From contig DASYIY010000110.1 of NCBI GenBank assembly GCA_035997045.1, positions 1 to 37,952 of the forward strand: a stretch of 37,952 nucleotides of DNA, read 5' to 3'. Made by a program: the position numbers and the translations under genes. Origin of the DNA: VRUE01 sp035997045 (lineage in GTDB: Bacteria > Actinomycetota > Thermoleophilia > Solirubrobacterales > 70-9). This document shows, in pieces, positions 7,563 through 14,773 of this stretch. Below the pieces are notes generated by a model. It had not been told where the DNA came from, searched no databases, and saw nothing but the letters and a program-made list of their open reading frames with translations. Every line of letters starts with the position of its first letter. The stretch's first letter is position 1.

Positions 7563-7705
7563 TCTGTGCGGCAATCAGGGACCAGTGGGAGGCAACGGAT
7601 TTGCTTGGACAGCGAAATCAGCGAGGGCGACCTAGTCCTCACTGTTCACGTTTCTCCTATGTTGGCTACGCAGCTGTTCGGGATCTGTTCGGGGGGCTTG
7701 GCGAC

Positions 7706-8128
7706 CTAGGCGTCACCCAACTCGAACCAGACGCGGGTGCCGGCCGATGCATCAACGCCCCAGCTCCGCGATTCCTGATCGACCAGGTGGAGTCCCCACC
7801 CGCCGTCGGCCTTTGAGGGATCGCGAGGCTGCGGCTGGAAGCCAGTGCCGCCGTCATGGACGTCGATTCGAACGGCTCCGCCGTCTATCTCGGCGGCTCG
7901 GAAGGCGATTCCCGCTTCACGCGCTCCGTCGGAGTACTTGACGGCGTTGGTGACGACCTCCGAGACAAGCACCAAGAGGATCTGGCAGCGGCTGTCGGAC
8001 AGCGGGAGCCGCTCACAGAGCTCTTTGGTCGCCGCACGGGCCAGCGCGGGCGCCTCGGCGCTCCGGGGCAGCAAAACGTCGATCGTTTGCGTCGCGCTCG
8101 CGTCGCCAGGCTTGGGATCGGCTCCCAT
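7706..8128 (-). CDS. RsbW-like anti-sigma regulatory ATPase
   Basis: A 140-aa HATPase_c (GHKL) protein of the RsbW/SpoIIAB type. The N-box is VSEVVTNAVKYSDGA, the G1 box DVHDGGTGF, and the G2 box GGWGLHLVDQ near the C-terminus. In this family the protein binds a sigma factor or phosphorylates a STAS partner on serine; which of these it does here is not visible. The ATG at 8128 follows the STAS stop by two bases, so translation is coupled. With the STAS and PP2C genes it forms a phosphatase, antagonist and kinase partner-switch operon. No sigma factor gene is adjacent. Confidence 0.85.
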   Translation of the reverse strand: MGADPKPGDASATQTIDVLLPRSAEAPALARAATKELCERLPLSDSRCQILLVLVSEVVTNAVKYSDGAREAGIAFRAAEIDGGAVRIDVHDGGTGFQPQPRDPSKADGGWGLHLVDQESRSWGVDASAGTRVWFELGDA

Positions 8129-8130
8129 TC

Positions 8131-8469
8131 CTACGGTGATTCCCAATCGTCGACGAGGGGGAGGCTGGGTCCGGCCCCGGTGATCTCGAAGAGCGTTCGC
8201 ACCGGGGCAGCGGGTCGCGTCAAGGTCAGCTGCCAATCCTCGGCCTTCGCCCGTTGGCAAAGCGCCAGGAACATGCGCAGGCCCGAGGAATCCACGAAGG
8301 TGAGATGGCCGAGATCGAGCACGAGGTGACCCGTCCCCGACCGCAGGGCCTCGGAGACCGCCGCTTCGAGCCGCGGAACCGATGCTAGATCCAATTCCTC
8401 CGCAGGGACGAGGACGACCACCCCGTGGGCAACCTCCTCGCTGCCGACTTCGAACTCCGCCTTCTTCAT
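8131..8469 (-). CDS. STAS anti-anti-sigma factor
   Basis: A 112-aa STAS-domain protein of the RsbV/SpoIIAA type. The phospho-acceptor region reads TFVDSSGLRMFLALC, with the conserved Asp-Ser-Ser-Gly loop where the ATPase partner phosphorylates a serine. The dephosphorylated form normally sequesters the anti-sigma ATPase and releases the sigma factor. Its start overlaps the upstream PP2C gene by four bases (ATGA), and its stop lies two bases before the ATPase gene. The order PP2C, STAS, ATPase points to one switch. Confidence 0.9.
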   Translation of the reverse strand: MKKAEFEVGSEEVAHGVVVLVPAEELDLASVPRLEAAVSEALRSGTGHLVLDLGHLTFVDSSGLRMFLALCQRAKAEDWQLTLTRPAAPVRTLFEITGAGPSLPLVDDWESP

Positions 8470-10385
8470 CGCTGGTCAGCTCTACGGACCGGGGCCCGCG
8501 GTGCGCCCTCGCCGGACGGCTCGCCCGTGTACCGCAGCGCCAGCACCGCCATATCATCGGCCTGGTCGCCGACCTGGAATCGATCGAGAGCCTCCACCAA
8601 CCGCTCGAGCAGCTCGGAGGCGGTGTCGCCGGTCCCAGCGAGCAGCACCTCATCGAGACATCCTGTGCCGAATCGGGTGCCGCCCTCGCCGACCGCATCC
8701 GTTACTCCGTCCGTTATCGCTACCAAGGTCTCACCAGGTCGTATCTGAAATTCCTCCTGCGGCCACGATGGATTATCCAGGCCACCGAGCAGGCTGCCGT
8801 GGGCGCCAAGCCGGTGTACCCCGTCCTCCCCGAGTCGAATCAGGGAGGGATGCCCGCCGCCGGCGAGGGCACCCCTCGCTCCCCGCAGGCGCATGGCAAT
8901 GGCGGTGCAGATGGCGAGCTGGCCATGGCGCTTGAGCGCGGCATCCACGCGGGAGAGGACGTAGGAGGGGTCAGTGCTGATCTCCGAGGCCTCTAGCGCG
9001 GTGTGGCGGACCCGCGCGGTGAGCGCCGCGGCCTCGACCCCCTTGCCGGTGACGTCGCCGACGAACGCCATCCACTCCTCGCCGACCTGCCAGAGGTCAT
9101 AGAAATCGCCACCGACCTCGGTCTCGGCACCGGAGGGTCGGTACAGGGCGTTGACTTCCCACCCCTCGATCGCCGGCAGCGAGTCCGGAAGCAGGCTTGC
9201 CTGCAGGGTCTGCGCGATGTGGGTTCGCTCGGTGTAGAGCCGCGCGTTCTCTACGGCGAGCGCGGCCCGGTCGGCGATCTGGCAGGCGAAGTCGACGTGC
9301 TCGCGATCGAAGCGCCGCTCCGACTCCGCGGCGACCATCGAGATCGCTCCGATGGTCCTGCCGCGCACCTTCATAGGCACCACGAGGGCCGATCTCAACC
9401 CGACCGCCCGCAGGAGCGACAGATGGCGCTCGTCGGTCGCCCCTTCCACCAGGAGCTCGTCGGGTATGTCCGGGATCAGCTCAGCTTCGCCCGTCCGCAG
9501 CACCTTCCCGAGGCCGCGACTCGGATCGGGTTGCGTTGGCTGATAGGCGCGCAGGCGCTCCGCCATCTCGATCTTGCTGGGATCGACGTGGGCGATCGCG
9601 ACCTGCACCCGGTCCCCGTCTGAGTCGATGAGGTCGACGGCGCACCAGTCGGCGATGTCGGGCACCGCCAGCGTCGCCACGTTGCGGAGCGTCTGCTGGT
9701 AGTCGAGCGAGGAGGAGAGCACCCGCGCCGCTTCGGCGAGGAACTCGGTACGCAGAGCCGCGCGCTTGGCGGCCGTTACGTCCTCGATGATCGTCACCGC
9801 CGCCCTGATCTCGCCATTGGCATCCCTGATCGCGGTCGCCTTCAGCACGACCCAACGCTCCTCGCCGCTCGTGCGGTGCACGGTCCGGAGCGTCAGCGGT
9901 TCCGGCCGCTGCCCGCGCAGAAGCCGGACGGATGGCAGGTCGTCCATGGCGACTGGCGAGCCATCCTCGCCCGTGGTGATCCACCGGTCCATCAAGTCCC
10001 GCGGGTCCGCCACCCTTAGCTCCTCGACGGACTCCAGGTCCAGGCGGTCGAGCGCCGCGTGGTTGGCATAGATCAGCCGATCGTCGGGCGCTCGGATCGT
10101 CACCGCGTCGGCAAGCGCGTCGAGAACGCCGATAAGCACCCGGCCACCGCCAAGTTCCGTCTCCAGCCGATCCTCGAGCGGATCGCTCACCTGAGCCCTT
10201 CCCGGCGTCGCCACGCGCAGATCATCCCACAGGGCAGCAGACCCGAATACGGGCATCGGCATCGAGTCCGCGGCGACCGCGCGGTCGACCAACCCGTACC
10301 CCGAGTCGCGCCCCGTGGATGATCGCTGCTCTTTGACCCGCGCGGTGGTCCCGACTTGGCGGGCAGGCTGATGTCGTGCCTTCAC
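8466..10385 (-). CDS. PAS-GAF-PP2C phosphatase (RsbU/SpoIIE type)
   Basis: Up to 639 aa. The domains in order are a PAS fold (~83-205; opening VLIGVLDALADAVTIR, with a GEERWVVLKATAIRDANGEI core), a GAF domain (~215-385) and a SpoIIE-type PP2C phosphatase (~390-620). Metal-binding residues are visible in VGGDFYD (424-430), GDVTGKG (443-449), ITDGVTDA (557-564) and QADDM (608-612). The role is sensing a signal through PAS/GAF and dephosphorylating the STAS protein encoded next. The first ~65 residues are not domain-like, so ATGs further in (for example MPMPVFGSA, ~10262) may be the true start. The tRNA-Trp fragment lies 45 bp upstream of the longest start. Confidence 0.9.
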   Translation of the reverse strand: MKARHQPARQVGTTARVKEQRSSTGRDSGYGLVDRAVAADSMPMPVFGSAALWDDLRVATPGRAQVSDPLEDRLETELGGGRVLIGVLDALADAVTIRAPDDRLIYANHAALDRLDLESVEELRVADPRDLMDRWITTGEDGSPVAMDDLPSVRLLRGQRPEPLTLRTVHRTSGEERWVVLKATAIRDANGEIRAAVTIIEDVTAAKRAALRTEFLAEAARVLSSSLDYQQTLRNVATLAVPDIADWCAVDLIDSDGDRVQVAIAHVDPSKIEMAERLRAYQPTQPDPSRGLGKVLRTGEAELIPDIPDELLVEGATDERHLSLLRAVGLRSALVVPMKVRGRTIGAISMVAAESERRFDREHVDFACQIADRAALAVENARLYTERTHIAQTLQASLLPDSLPAIEGWEVNALYRPSGAETEVGGDFYDLWQVGEEWMAFVGDVTGKGVEAAALTARVRHTALEASEISTDPSYVLSRVDAALKRHGQLAICTAIAMRLRGARGALAGGGHPSLIRLGEDGVHRLGAHGSLLGGLDNPSWPQEEFQIRPGETLVAITDGVTDAVGEGGTRFGTGCLDEVLLAGTGDTASELLERLVEALDRFQVGDQADDMAVLALRYTGEPSGEGAPRAPVRRADQR

Positions 10386-10430
10386 GGATGACTGAAAATG
10401 GCATCTACAGACAGCCTGACGAAGTAATCG

Positions 10431-10477
10431 CCGGTCTCCAACACCGGTGATTCCAGGTTCGAGTCCTGGCTGCCCCG
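10431..10477 (+). pseudogene. tRNA-Trp (CCA) 3' half
   Basis: Anticodon stem CCGGT/ACCGG encloses loop CTCCAAC (anticodon CCA). Variable loop TGATT, a perfect T-arm CCAGG-TTCGAGT-CCTGG, the 3' acceptor strand CTGCCCC and discriminator G follow. Upstream there is no D-arm and no matching GGGGCAG 5' acceptor strand. The break lies at the anticodon stem, the usual crossover region of tRNA-targeting integrases. No 5' half occurs elsewhere in the window. Confidence 0.7.
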
Positions 10478-10497
10478 CTCGCTGGATCTGGCTCTAT

Positions 10498-10630
10498 AGG
10501 CCGCAACCCCGCTTGGCGTGTAGGTTTGCGGCCTTCCGGTTGGCTCGCTTCCGGAAGTCAGCAGGGGTCAGGGAATGTCAGGAAAAGGTTGTTTTCGACC
10601 CCTTTCATTCCCCTGGACATTCCCCTGGAC
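10498..10630 (+). repeat. tRNA-fragment-associated module, copy 2
   Basis: A hairpin AGGCCGCAA (10498-10506) with TTGCGGCCT (10526-10534) comes first. Three GTCAG pentamers follow at 10557, 10567 and 10577, again exactly 10 bp apart, then TTGTTTT, then a tandem 12-bp repeat CATTCCCCTGGA at 10606 and 10618. GGGAATGTC (10571-10579) is the exact reverse complement of GACATTCCC (10616-10624), so the purine and pyrimidine arrays can fold together. The parts and order match copy 1 at 7014-7137, with sequence similarity in the hairpin and around the GTCAG repeats. Confidence 0.6.
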
Positions 10631-10702
10631 GGCTTTGGCCGACGCTGTCTTGTGGCTTGCCCAGTCGGTCTCCTCAAGCTTGGAAGATGGCATCCTCCCA
10701 TC

Positions 10703-11536
10703 ATGGAGTTGCTCCAGCAGGAGCTTGATCGCCAGGCCGGAGAATTGACACGGATCGGTCGAGGTCTCGATGCGGCGATGGGCCCGGATGGTCGTGCGGA
10801 GCTTCACGTCGGCCGCCTCCTCCAGCTCAGCCAGGAGCAGCTCTACGCGGAGTGGCCGAAAGACATGCCCTCGGGATGGCTTGACGAACGAGCCAGGACG
10901 ATAGCCCGCAGTGGCGCCCACAAATGGGCCCTTCTACTGCTTGCGGAAGCTTTCGACCAGGCTCTCGATGGGCATCTCGTGGGCAAGGCAAAGCAAATGC
11001 TTGCGGCAGCACACGACGCCACCCCAACGGCAATCGCCGCACATTTCGTTGAGCCCGCAATCGGTGAGTCCATGTGCGCCGTCAGGAAGGCTCAGAAAGT
11101 GAGTGGAACGTCTCTTCAGATGTTTCGTCCCAGAGAGGTTCTGGAACTCATAGTCGAGGACGCTGAGCCAGATCCCGAGAAGGGCAGGCAGGCTGAGGAT
11201 TGGGGGGCGCAGGGGTCCTTGCTCAGCTCGGCGGATCTTCTGCTTCAGCGAAAAGCGCTGGAGCAGATTCCTTTTCGATTTCTATATCGCTATTTGTGCG
11301 CGGCCGACGATTGCCCGGGGCACCGGCAGTCGATTGTGGATTGGGAGATCGTTGCGCTTTACCGCAAAGTCCGCGAGCAAGAAAACTGGCGAGACCTGAT
11401 CCGGGCCAAGTGGCTCGATCAGATGTGTGGACCCGATAGGGACACCGCGTTCATCGTCGGCAATCAACATCAGCACCTCGATGGCTTCTTGATCCTCGGC
11501 GTGTGGTGGCCACCCGATCGGACCAGCTCTCGCTAG
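10703..11536 (+). CDS. Uncharacterised 277-aa protein with C/H-DWE motif
   Basis: I do not recognise the family. The ATG at 10703 is chosen because the open frame before it runs through the non-coding repeat module. The N-terminal ~190 residues are helical, with an all-alpha look around LLQLSQEQLYAEW and WALLLLAEAFDQAL. The C-terminal region has a distinctive motif C199-x4-C204-x2-H207 followed by SIVDWEIVALYRKVRE, then FIVGNQHQHLDGFLILGVWWP. The Cys/Cys/His plus DWE set could be a metal site. Codon use is less GC-biased than in the flanks. It lies in the accessory zone directly after the tRNA-Trp fragment and module, so it may be cargo of an inserted element. Confidence 0.6.
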   Translation: MELLQQELDRQAGELTRIGRGLDAAMGPDGRAELHVGRLLQLSQEQLYAEWPKDMPSGWLDERARTIARSGAHKWALLLLAEAFDQALDGHLVGKAKQMLAAAHDATPTAIAAHFVEPAIGESMCAVRKAQKVSGTSLQMFRPREVLELIVEDAEPDPEKGRQAEDWGAQGSLLSSADLLLQRKALEQIPFRFLYRYLCAADDCPGHRQSIVDWEIVALYRKVREQENWRDLIRAKWLDQMCGPDRDTAFIVGNQHQHLDGFLILGVWWPPDRTSSR

Positions 11537-11540
11537 CGAT

Positions 11541-11780
11541 TTGAGCAACGTCTAGGTCTAGGTCAAGCTGATCGCGCATCGCCGCGAAGATGACTTGCCG
11601 ATGGCAGACGTCAATCGACTCCTCTGCGAGGGCGGCGGCCAAGGCCGACTTGGCAAACCCACGTCGCCGCGAAATTGGCAGCTCCCTATCGACCAGTCGC
11701 TCGACGCCGGCACCAGCGAGAAGTCGGGCGAAATCTTCAACTGATCGGTAGCGCTCATAGCCGATACTGCCGATCCAGAC
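11541..11780 (-). pseudogene. Decayed DUF488-family gene
   Basis: The minus-strand translation contains SIGYERYRSVEDFARLLAGA, then ERLVDRELPISRRRGFAKSALAAAL. This matches the start of DUF488 proteins, where IGYE and LVDVRELPxSR are hallmarks. It then jumps directly to SIDVCHRQVIFAAM, a version of the CHR motif that normally lies near the C-terminus. About half of the domain is therefore missing in frame, and the expected Val before RELP is absent. No good start codon precedes the IGYE motif. I read this as an internally deleted remnant. Confidence 0.5.
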
Positions 11781-11796
11781 GGATGACGCAGGACCT

Positions 11797-12096
11797 TCAG
11801 CAGGAGGAAGTTCGGACGGATCGAAAGACGGTTTCGACCAGCTCAAGCGCAGAAGCCATCGACAACTCGCGACCAAAAGCCGCTTTCGTCAGCTCGCCGA
11901 TTGAACGACCCGATGGCACCGCGGGCATGTCTGAAGAAGCAGCCACCTCGGAAATAGTCTCATCTTGTGTCGCTGTCAAGCTGCATGGCCGACAAGAATC
12001 GACACCGGGCGTTGGGATGGCCGTCCTTGCTAAGCGCTCAGGCCGTGTAGGGCCAGTTGGATTCTGGGAGGCGCTCAACTCCAACAGTTCTCGCAC
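11797..12096 (-). CDS. Possible 99-aa hypothetical protein
   Basis: This is a minus-strand frame from a GTG at 12096. The same frame is open further upstream, where it reads KLGALGAKWELLDLLRQ before the GTG, which looks protein-like; the true start may be lost. The C-terminal part contains SIGELTKAAFGRELSMASAL. There is no recognisable domain. It ends just before the DUF488 remnant and may be a piece of the same decayed gene in another frame. Confidence 0.3.
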   Translation of the reverse strand: MRELLELSASQNPTGPTRPERLARTAIPTPGVDSCRPCSLTATQDETISEVAASSDMPAVPSGRSIGELTKAAFGRELSMASALELVETVFRSVRTSSC

Positions 12097-12163
12097 TTGA
12101 CGCAGGAGATCCAGTAGTTCCCATTTAGCACCTAGTGCGCCCAGCTTGAGTATTTTCTGACGC

Positions 12164-13501
12164 TTGCACTGGCGCTCGGGTCGGGAGATTGGCGAGGGGA
12201 GATTCGGTGTTGTCTACGCCTGCGTGCCAGCGGATGCGCCGCCTGGAACGGAGCCGATGCACGCATTGAAGCGGCTTAAGCCGGAGTACGTCGGCGACGA
12301 GGAGTTGCGCAAGCGGTTCGCACGCGAGGTCGAGATTCTTGCCTCATTGGATCATCCGAATCTGATGGATGTTGTCGATGACGGCGAAACCCAAGATGGG
12401 GCGCCCTTTTTGGTGATGCCCCTGGCTACGGACGGGAGTCTCCGCGACGCGATGGTTGATGGTCGAGCCGATGACAAAGAGTGGTGGGTCAAAGTCTTCC
12501 GCGGGATTGCAGCGGGCATCGCCCACGCACACCAGCACGGAATCTTCCATCGTGATCTGAAGCCCCGAAACATCTTGCTCTTTTCGTCTGGTCCCCGAGT
12601 ATCCGATTTCGGGATCGCCAAGCAACTGGATCTCGATGCCACCACCCTCACCAAAAGCGAGCAGGAGCTTGGGACGCTGCGATACATGTCGCCGGAGCAA
12701 TTCGCGTCCGTCAAGGATGCCGAGAAGCCAGCTGATGTCTACGCACTGGGAAAGATTTTCGCCCATCTGATCACGGGAATCACCCCCGAGCCAATGAAAG
12801 TCGAGGTCCATAAAGTCCCCGAACAGTTTCGGTTCTTCGTGGACAAGTGCTGCCGCTTGGATCCTGAGAACCGCTATCCCGATGGTGCGGCGACCCTGGA
12901 GGGATTCGAAAAATCCCTCAACGGCTACGAGATCGTGTTGCCCCCCGATGAGCTACTGAGCGATCTGGCTGAGAAAGCCGCCGCCGCTCTCCGGTCCTCA
13001 GAGGAGTCCGGGGCGCTCGAGGAGCTCGACGCCCATGTTCGGGCGAATCGGGACCACGAGAAGATGAATCGCCGCGGAATTCCGTATCTCCCGAACGAAC
13101 TCTTGCGAGCGTGGGGCACCCACAAGCCCGATGGCTTTCGGGAGGCGATGGAAGGCTATGACAACCACGTCTCGGAGTCGGGTGGACTGCCCTTTGAGTA
13201 TTGCGACACCGTGGCTGACTTCTACGCAGCCGTTTTTCGTTTCACTGCTGACCTCTCGGTCAAGCGGTTGATCGCTGATCGGCTGCTCGACTTGGGTTAT
13301 AGCCATAATCGCTTCCACGTCCACGATGTTGTCATTGATCTCGTCGTATCGCTGGCTGATCGGACCGACGTTGCCATCGCCGAGGAGTCGGTCCTGAACA
13401 ACCCGGCGGCGGCTGCCTGGTATGCCGAGCGGGCGCTGCAGCACCCGCTCGCTGAGCCGGTCGCGAAGGCGTTCAGGGGTGCGCAAGCTGCTAGCGATTA
13501 A
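12164..13501 (+). CDS. Ser/Thr protein kinase with novel C-terminal half
   Basis: A 445-aa soluble Hanks-type kinase. The glycine loop is GEGRFG (10-15), the catalytic Lys36 lies in ALKRL, and Glu55 is in helix C. The catalytic loop is HRDLKPRN (129-136), the metal loop DFG (148-150), and the activation end MSPEQ with DVYALG (191-196). The kinase looks active. From ~265 to the end there is an unrecognised, mainly helical region with no membrane helix or PASTA repeats, unlike house-keeping PknB kinases. TTG at 12164 is the only start after an in-frame stop, and the kinase domain begins at once, so the N-terminus may be clipped. It has no ribosome-binding site I can see. Codon use is less GC-rich than in the flanks. 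Confidence 0.85.
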   Translation: MHWRSGREIGEGRFGVVYACVPADAPPGTEPMHALKRLKPEYVGDEELRKRFAREVEILASLDHPNLMDVVDDGETQDGAPFLVMPLATDGSLRDAMVDGRADDKEWWVKVFRGIAAGIAHAHQHGIFHRDLKPRNILLFSSGPRVSDFGIAKQLDLDATTLTKSEQELGTLRYMSPEQFASVKDAEKPADVYALGKIFAHLITGITPEPMKVEVHKVPEQFRFFVDKCCRLDPENRYPDGAATLEGFEKSLNGYEIVLPPDELLSDLAEKAAAALRSSEESGALEELDAHVRANRDHEKMNRRGIPYLPNELLRAWGTHKPDGFREAMEGYDNHVSESGGLPFEYCDTVADFYAAVFRFTADLSVKRLIADRLLDLGYSHNRFHVHDVVIDLVVSLADRTDVAIAEESVLNNPAAAAWYAERALQHPLAEPVAKAFRGAQAASD

Positions 13502-13778
13502 GTTCGACCTGCTGGTCCCAACGAAAAGGAACGCCAGCCGCCTCGTTCGTTCGCACCGATTCGCGGCACAGGAGACCGTTGCGGACGGACCGGTGGCGCA
13601 GACCGGCGTGCTGATGGGACGACTCCAATTTGCCGTGCTGGGGCAACAAAGAAGTGCGACCTGATCGCTAATTTCTACGCTTCGGTCGTCTTTGACAGGG
13701 CTCGGACGCCCGCGCGATCGCGTCCAGCTCGTCGGCTTTCCAGTCGGTCATCGCAGCAGACCAGTACGAGGGCCACCC
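13502..13778. other. No gene seen (277 bp)
   Basis: The stretch after the kinase shows no protein-like frame, repeat or RNA structure that I can support. Confidence 0.35.
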
Positions 13779-13853
13779 CTAAAAGACCCGACGGAAAAGA
13801 TAGATGGCGAGCAGGATCAGGATGATGACGATGAGAATTCCGACGATGCTCAA
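13779..13853 (-). CDS. 24-aa hydrophobic mini-protein
   Basis: A TTG start at 13853 follows a perfect AAGGAG with six bases between. The product begins MSIVGILIVIILILLAIYLF and ends RRVF: a single membrane helix with a basic cytoplasmic tip. The exact Shine-Dalgarno and clean helix-plus-arginine design argue for a real gene despite its size. The function is unknown. It resembles the 44-aa proteins at 2751 and 17857 in character. It lies between the kinase and the coiled-coil protein gene. Confidence 0.5.
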   Translation of the reverse strand: MSIVGILIVIILILLAIYLFRRVF

Positions 13854-14050
13854 GACGAGCTCCTTGGTTGGGTTTTAGTTTCTTGGGTGGTGAAGATGGG
13901 TGGGACCGCGGCTCATAGCGGCGACTTGGAGCGCGCCTTCTTGCCAGCGGAATGGCTCTTGTCGGGGCGCGCTGAGAGGTTCAGAGCGATTTGGAGAGCA
14001 TGCCGGCCGATCGGTCCCTCGGTCGGCCTTCTGGCTGAGGCGGTCGTGGC
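13854..14050. other. Short stretch without a convincing gene
   Basis: A minus-strand frame beginning GTGAGCCAC overlaps the stop of the coiled-coil gene by four bases and could encode ~59 aa, but its composition is not convincing. Confidence 0.3.
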
Positions 14051-14431
14051 TCACAGGTCCTCCTCGATCTCGTCTGCTTTTTGGCCGTGACGGCGGGCGC
14101 GCTCGCGCTCGCGTTCTTTGCGGGCAGAGGCCCCCTCTGATTCGTCGGCCAGCTGGTCGGCGCGGCTGCGGTGCTCCTCGGCGACGCGCTCGGCCACCTT
14201 GGCCGCCTCAGCCGCCTTTGCGGCCTCGGCCTGCTTGGCCAGCTCCTCCTCGGCGAGGGCGGTCGCTTTGGCAGCTCTCGTCTCCGCCTCGTCGCGATGG
14301 GAGTCCGCCTGTTCGGCCAATCGCTCTCTTTCGAGTCGGCGCTGCTCTTTCGCGCGACGGGCGAGCGTGACCGTGACAGCGGCCAGAGTCAGAATGACGA
14401 TCGCGATGACAACGATCAACACGGTGGACAT
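14051..14431 (-). CDS. Membrane-anchored coiled-coil protein
   Basis: A 126-aa protein. One N-terminal membrane helix, STVLIVVIAIVILTLAAVTV, is followed by a long Ala/Glu/Arg/Lys-rich helix (~25-126) with heptad spacing, a coiled coil projecting into the cytoplasm. The ATG at 14431 has a strong aaaggag upstream. About 105 bases upstream is a GTTT-N14-GGGTA element, so it probably belongs to the stress regulon. No family is recognised beyond low-complexity coiled coil. It may scaffold the membrane or sense its state; that is inference. Confidence 0.75.
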   Translation of the reverse strand: MSTVLIVVIAIVILTLAAVTVTLARRAKEQRRLERERLAEQADSHRDEAETRAAKATALAEEELAKQAEAAKAAEAAKVAERVAEEHRSRADQLADESEGASARKERERERARRHGQKADEIEEDL

Positions 14432-14537
14432 CTATCTCTCTCCTTTTTGTTAGGCGGCCGCACTGCAACGCTCTGCGAAGCCTTGAGCTCAGAGAGCTGT
14501 GCAACGCAACCGTCAACCTTCACCCGATTGACTTTCC
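14432..14537. other. Probable 5' leader of the coiled-coil gene
   Basis: These bases lie between the promoter at 14538-14560 and the ATG at 14431 and would form a leader of about 100 bases. I see no riboswitch-like structure in it. Confidence 0.35.
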
Positions 14538-14560
14538 TACCCATTTGTCGAGGACCAAAC
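14538..14560 (-). promoter_or_regulatory. Sigma-B/SigF-type promoter (GTTT-N14-GGGTA)
   Basis: On the minus strand GGTTTGG is followed, 14 bases after GTTT, by GGGTA. It points toward the coiled-coil gene start at 14431. The spacer is at the short end of the accepted range. Confidence 0.5.
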
Positions 14561-14670
14561 CAACGGCACCCACCACGGCGCAATTCTTAGATCGAGAGGC
14601 TGGACCTAAAACGGGAGATGGGCGGATTTATCAGAGGCGACCAGAGCAAGCCGCCATCAGCTAGGCCTCC

Positions 14671-14724
14671 TTCGTGCCTGAAAATGGAGCCCGAAATCAG
14701 GGGCGGTTGGAGAGGTCAGAAAAG
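14671..14724 (+). other. Possible degenerate third copy of the tRNA-associated module
   Basis: TTCGTGCCTGA (14671-14681) and GTCAGAAAAG (14715-14724) both also occur in copy 1 (7049-7059 and 7091-7100), in the same order and nearly the same spacing (44 versus 42 bp). The 10-bp GTCAG phasing is lost and there is no tRNA fragment. It could be the far border of an inserted element. Confidence 0.25.
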
Positions 14725-14773
14725 CAGGAGCCTCGCGTGAGAGAAAGTGTGGAGCGCCGGGCCACCAGGGCAA

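Noticed and set aside
10703..13501. Integrase, transposase or recombinase gene for the putative element
   Set aside because: I looked for tyrosine and serine recombinase motifs and DDE signatures in all island frames and saw none, so the element is either a remnant or extends beyond recognition.
13692..14090. Plus-strand 132-aa frame with an Asp-rich segment
   Set aside because: The Asp-rich stretch is the antisense of the 24-aa hydrophobic gene, and no start signal is present.
6601..14773. CRISPR array
   Set aside because: The GTCAG repeats are only five bases with 10-bp period; there are no spacer-length gaps and no cas genes.
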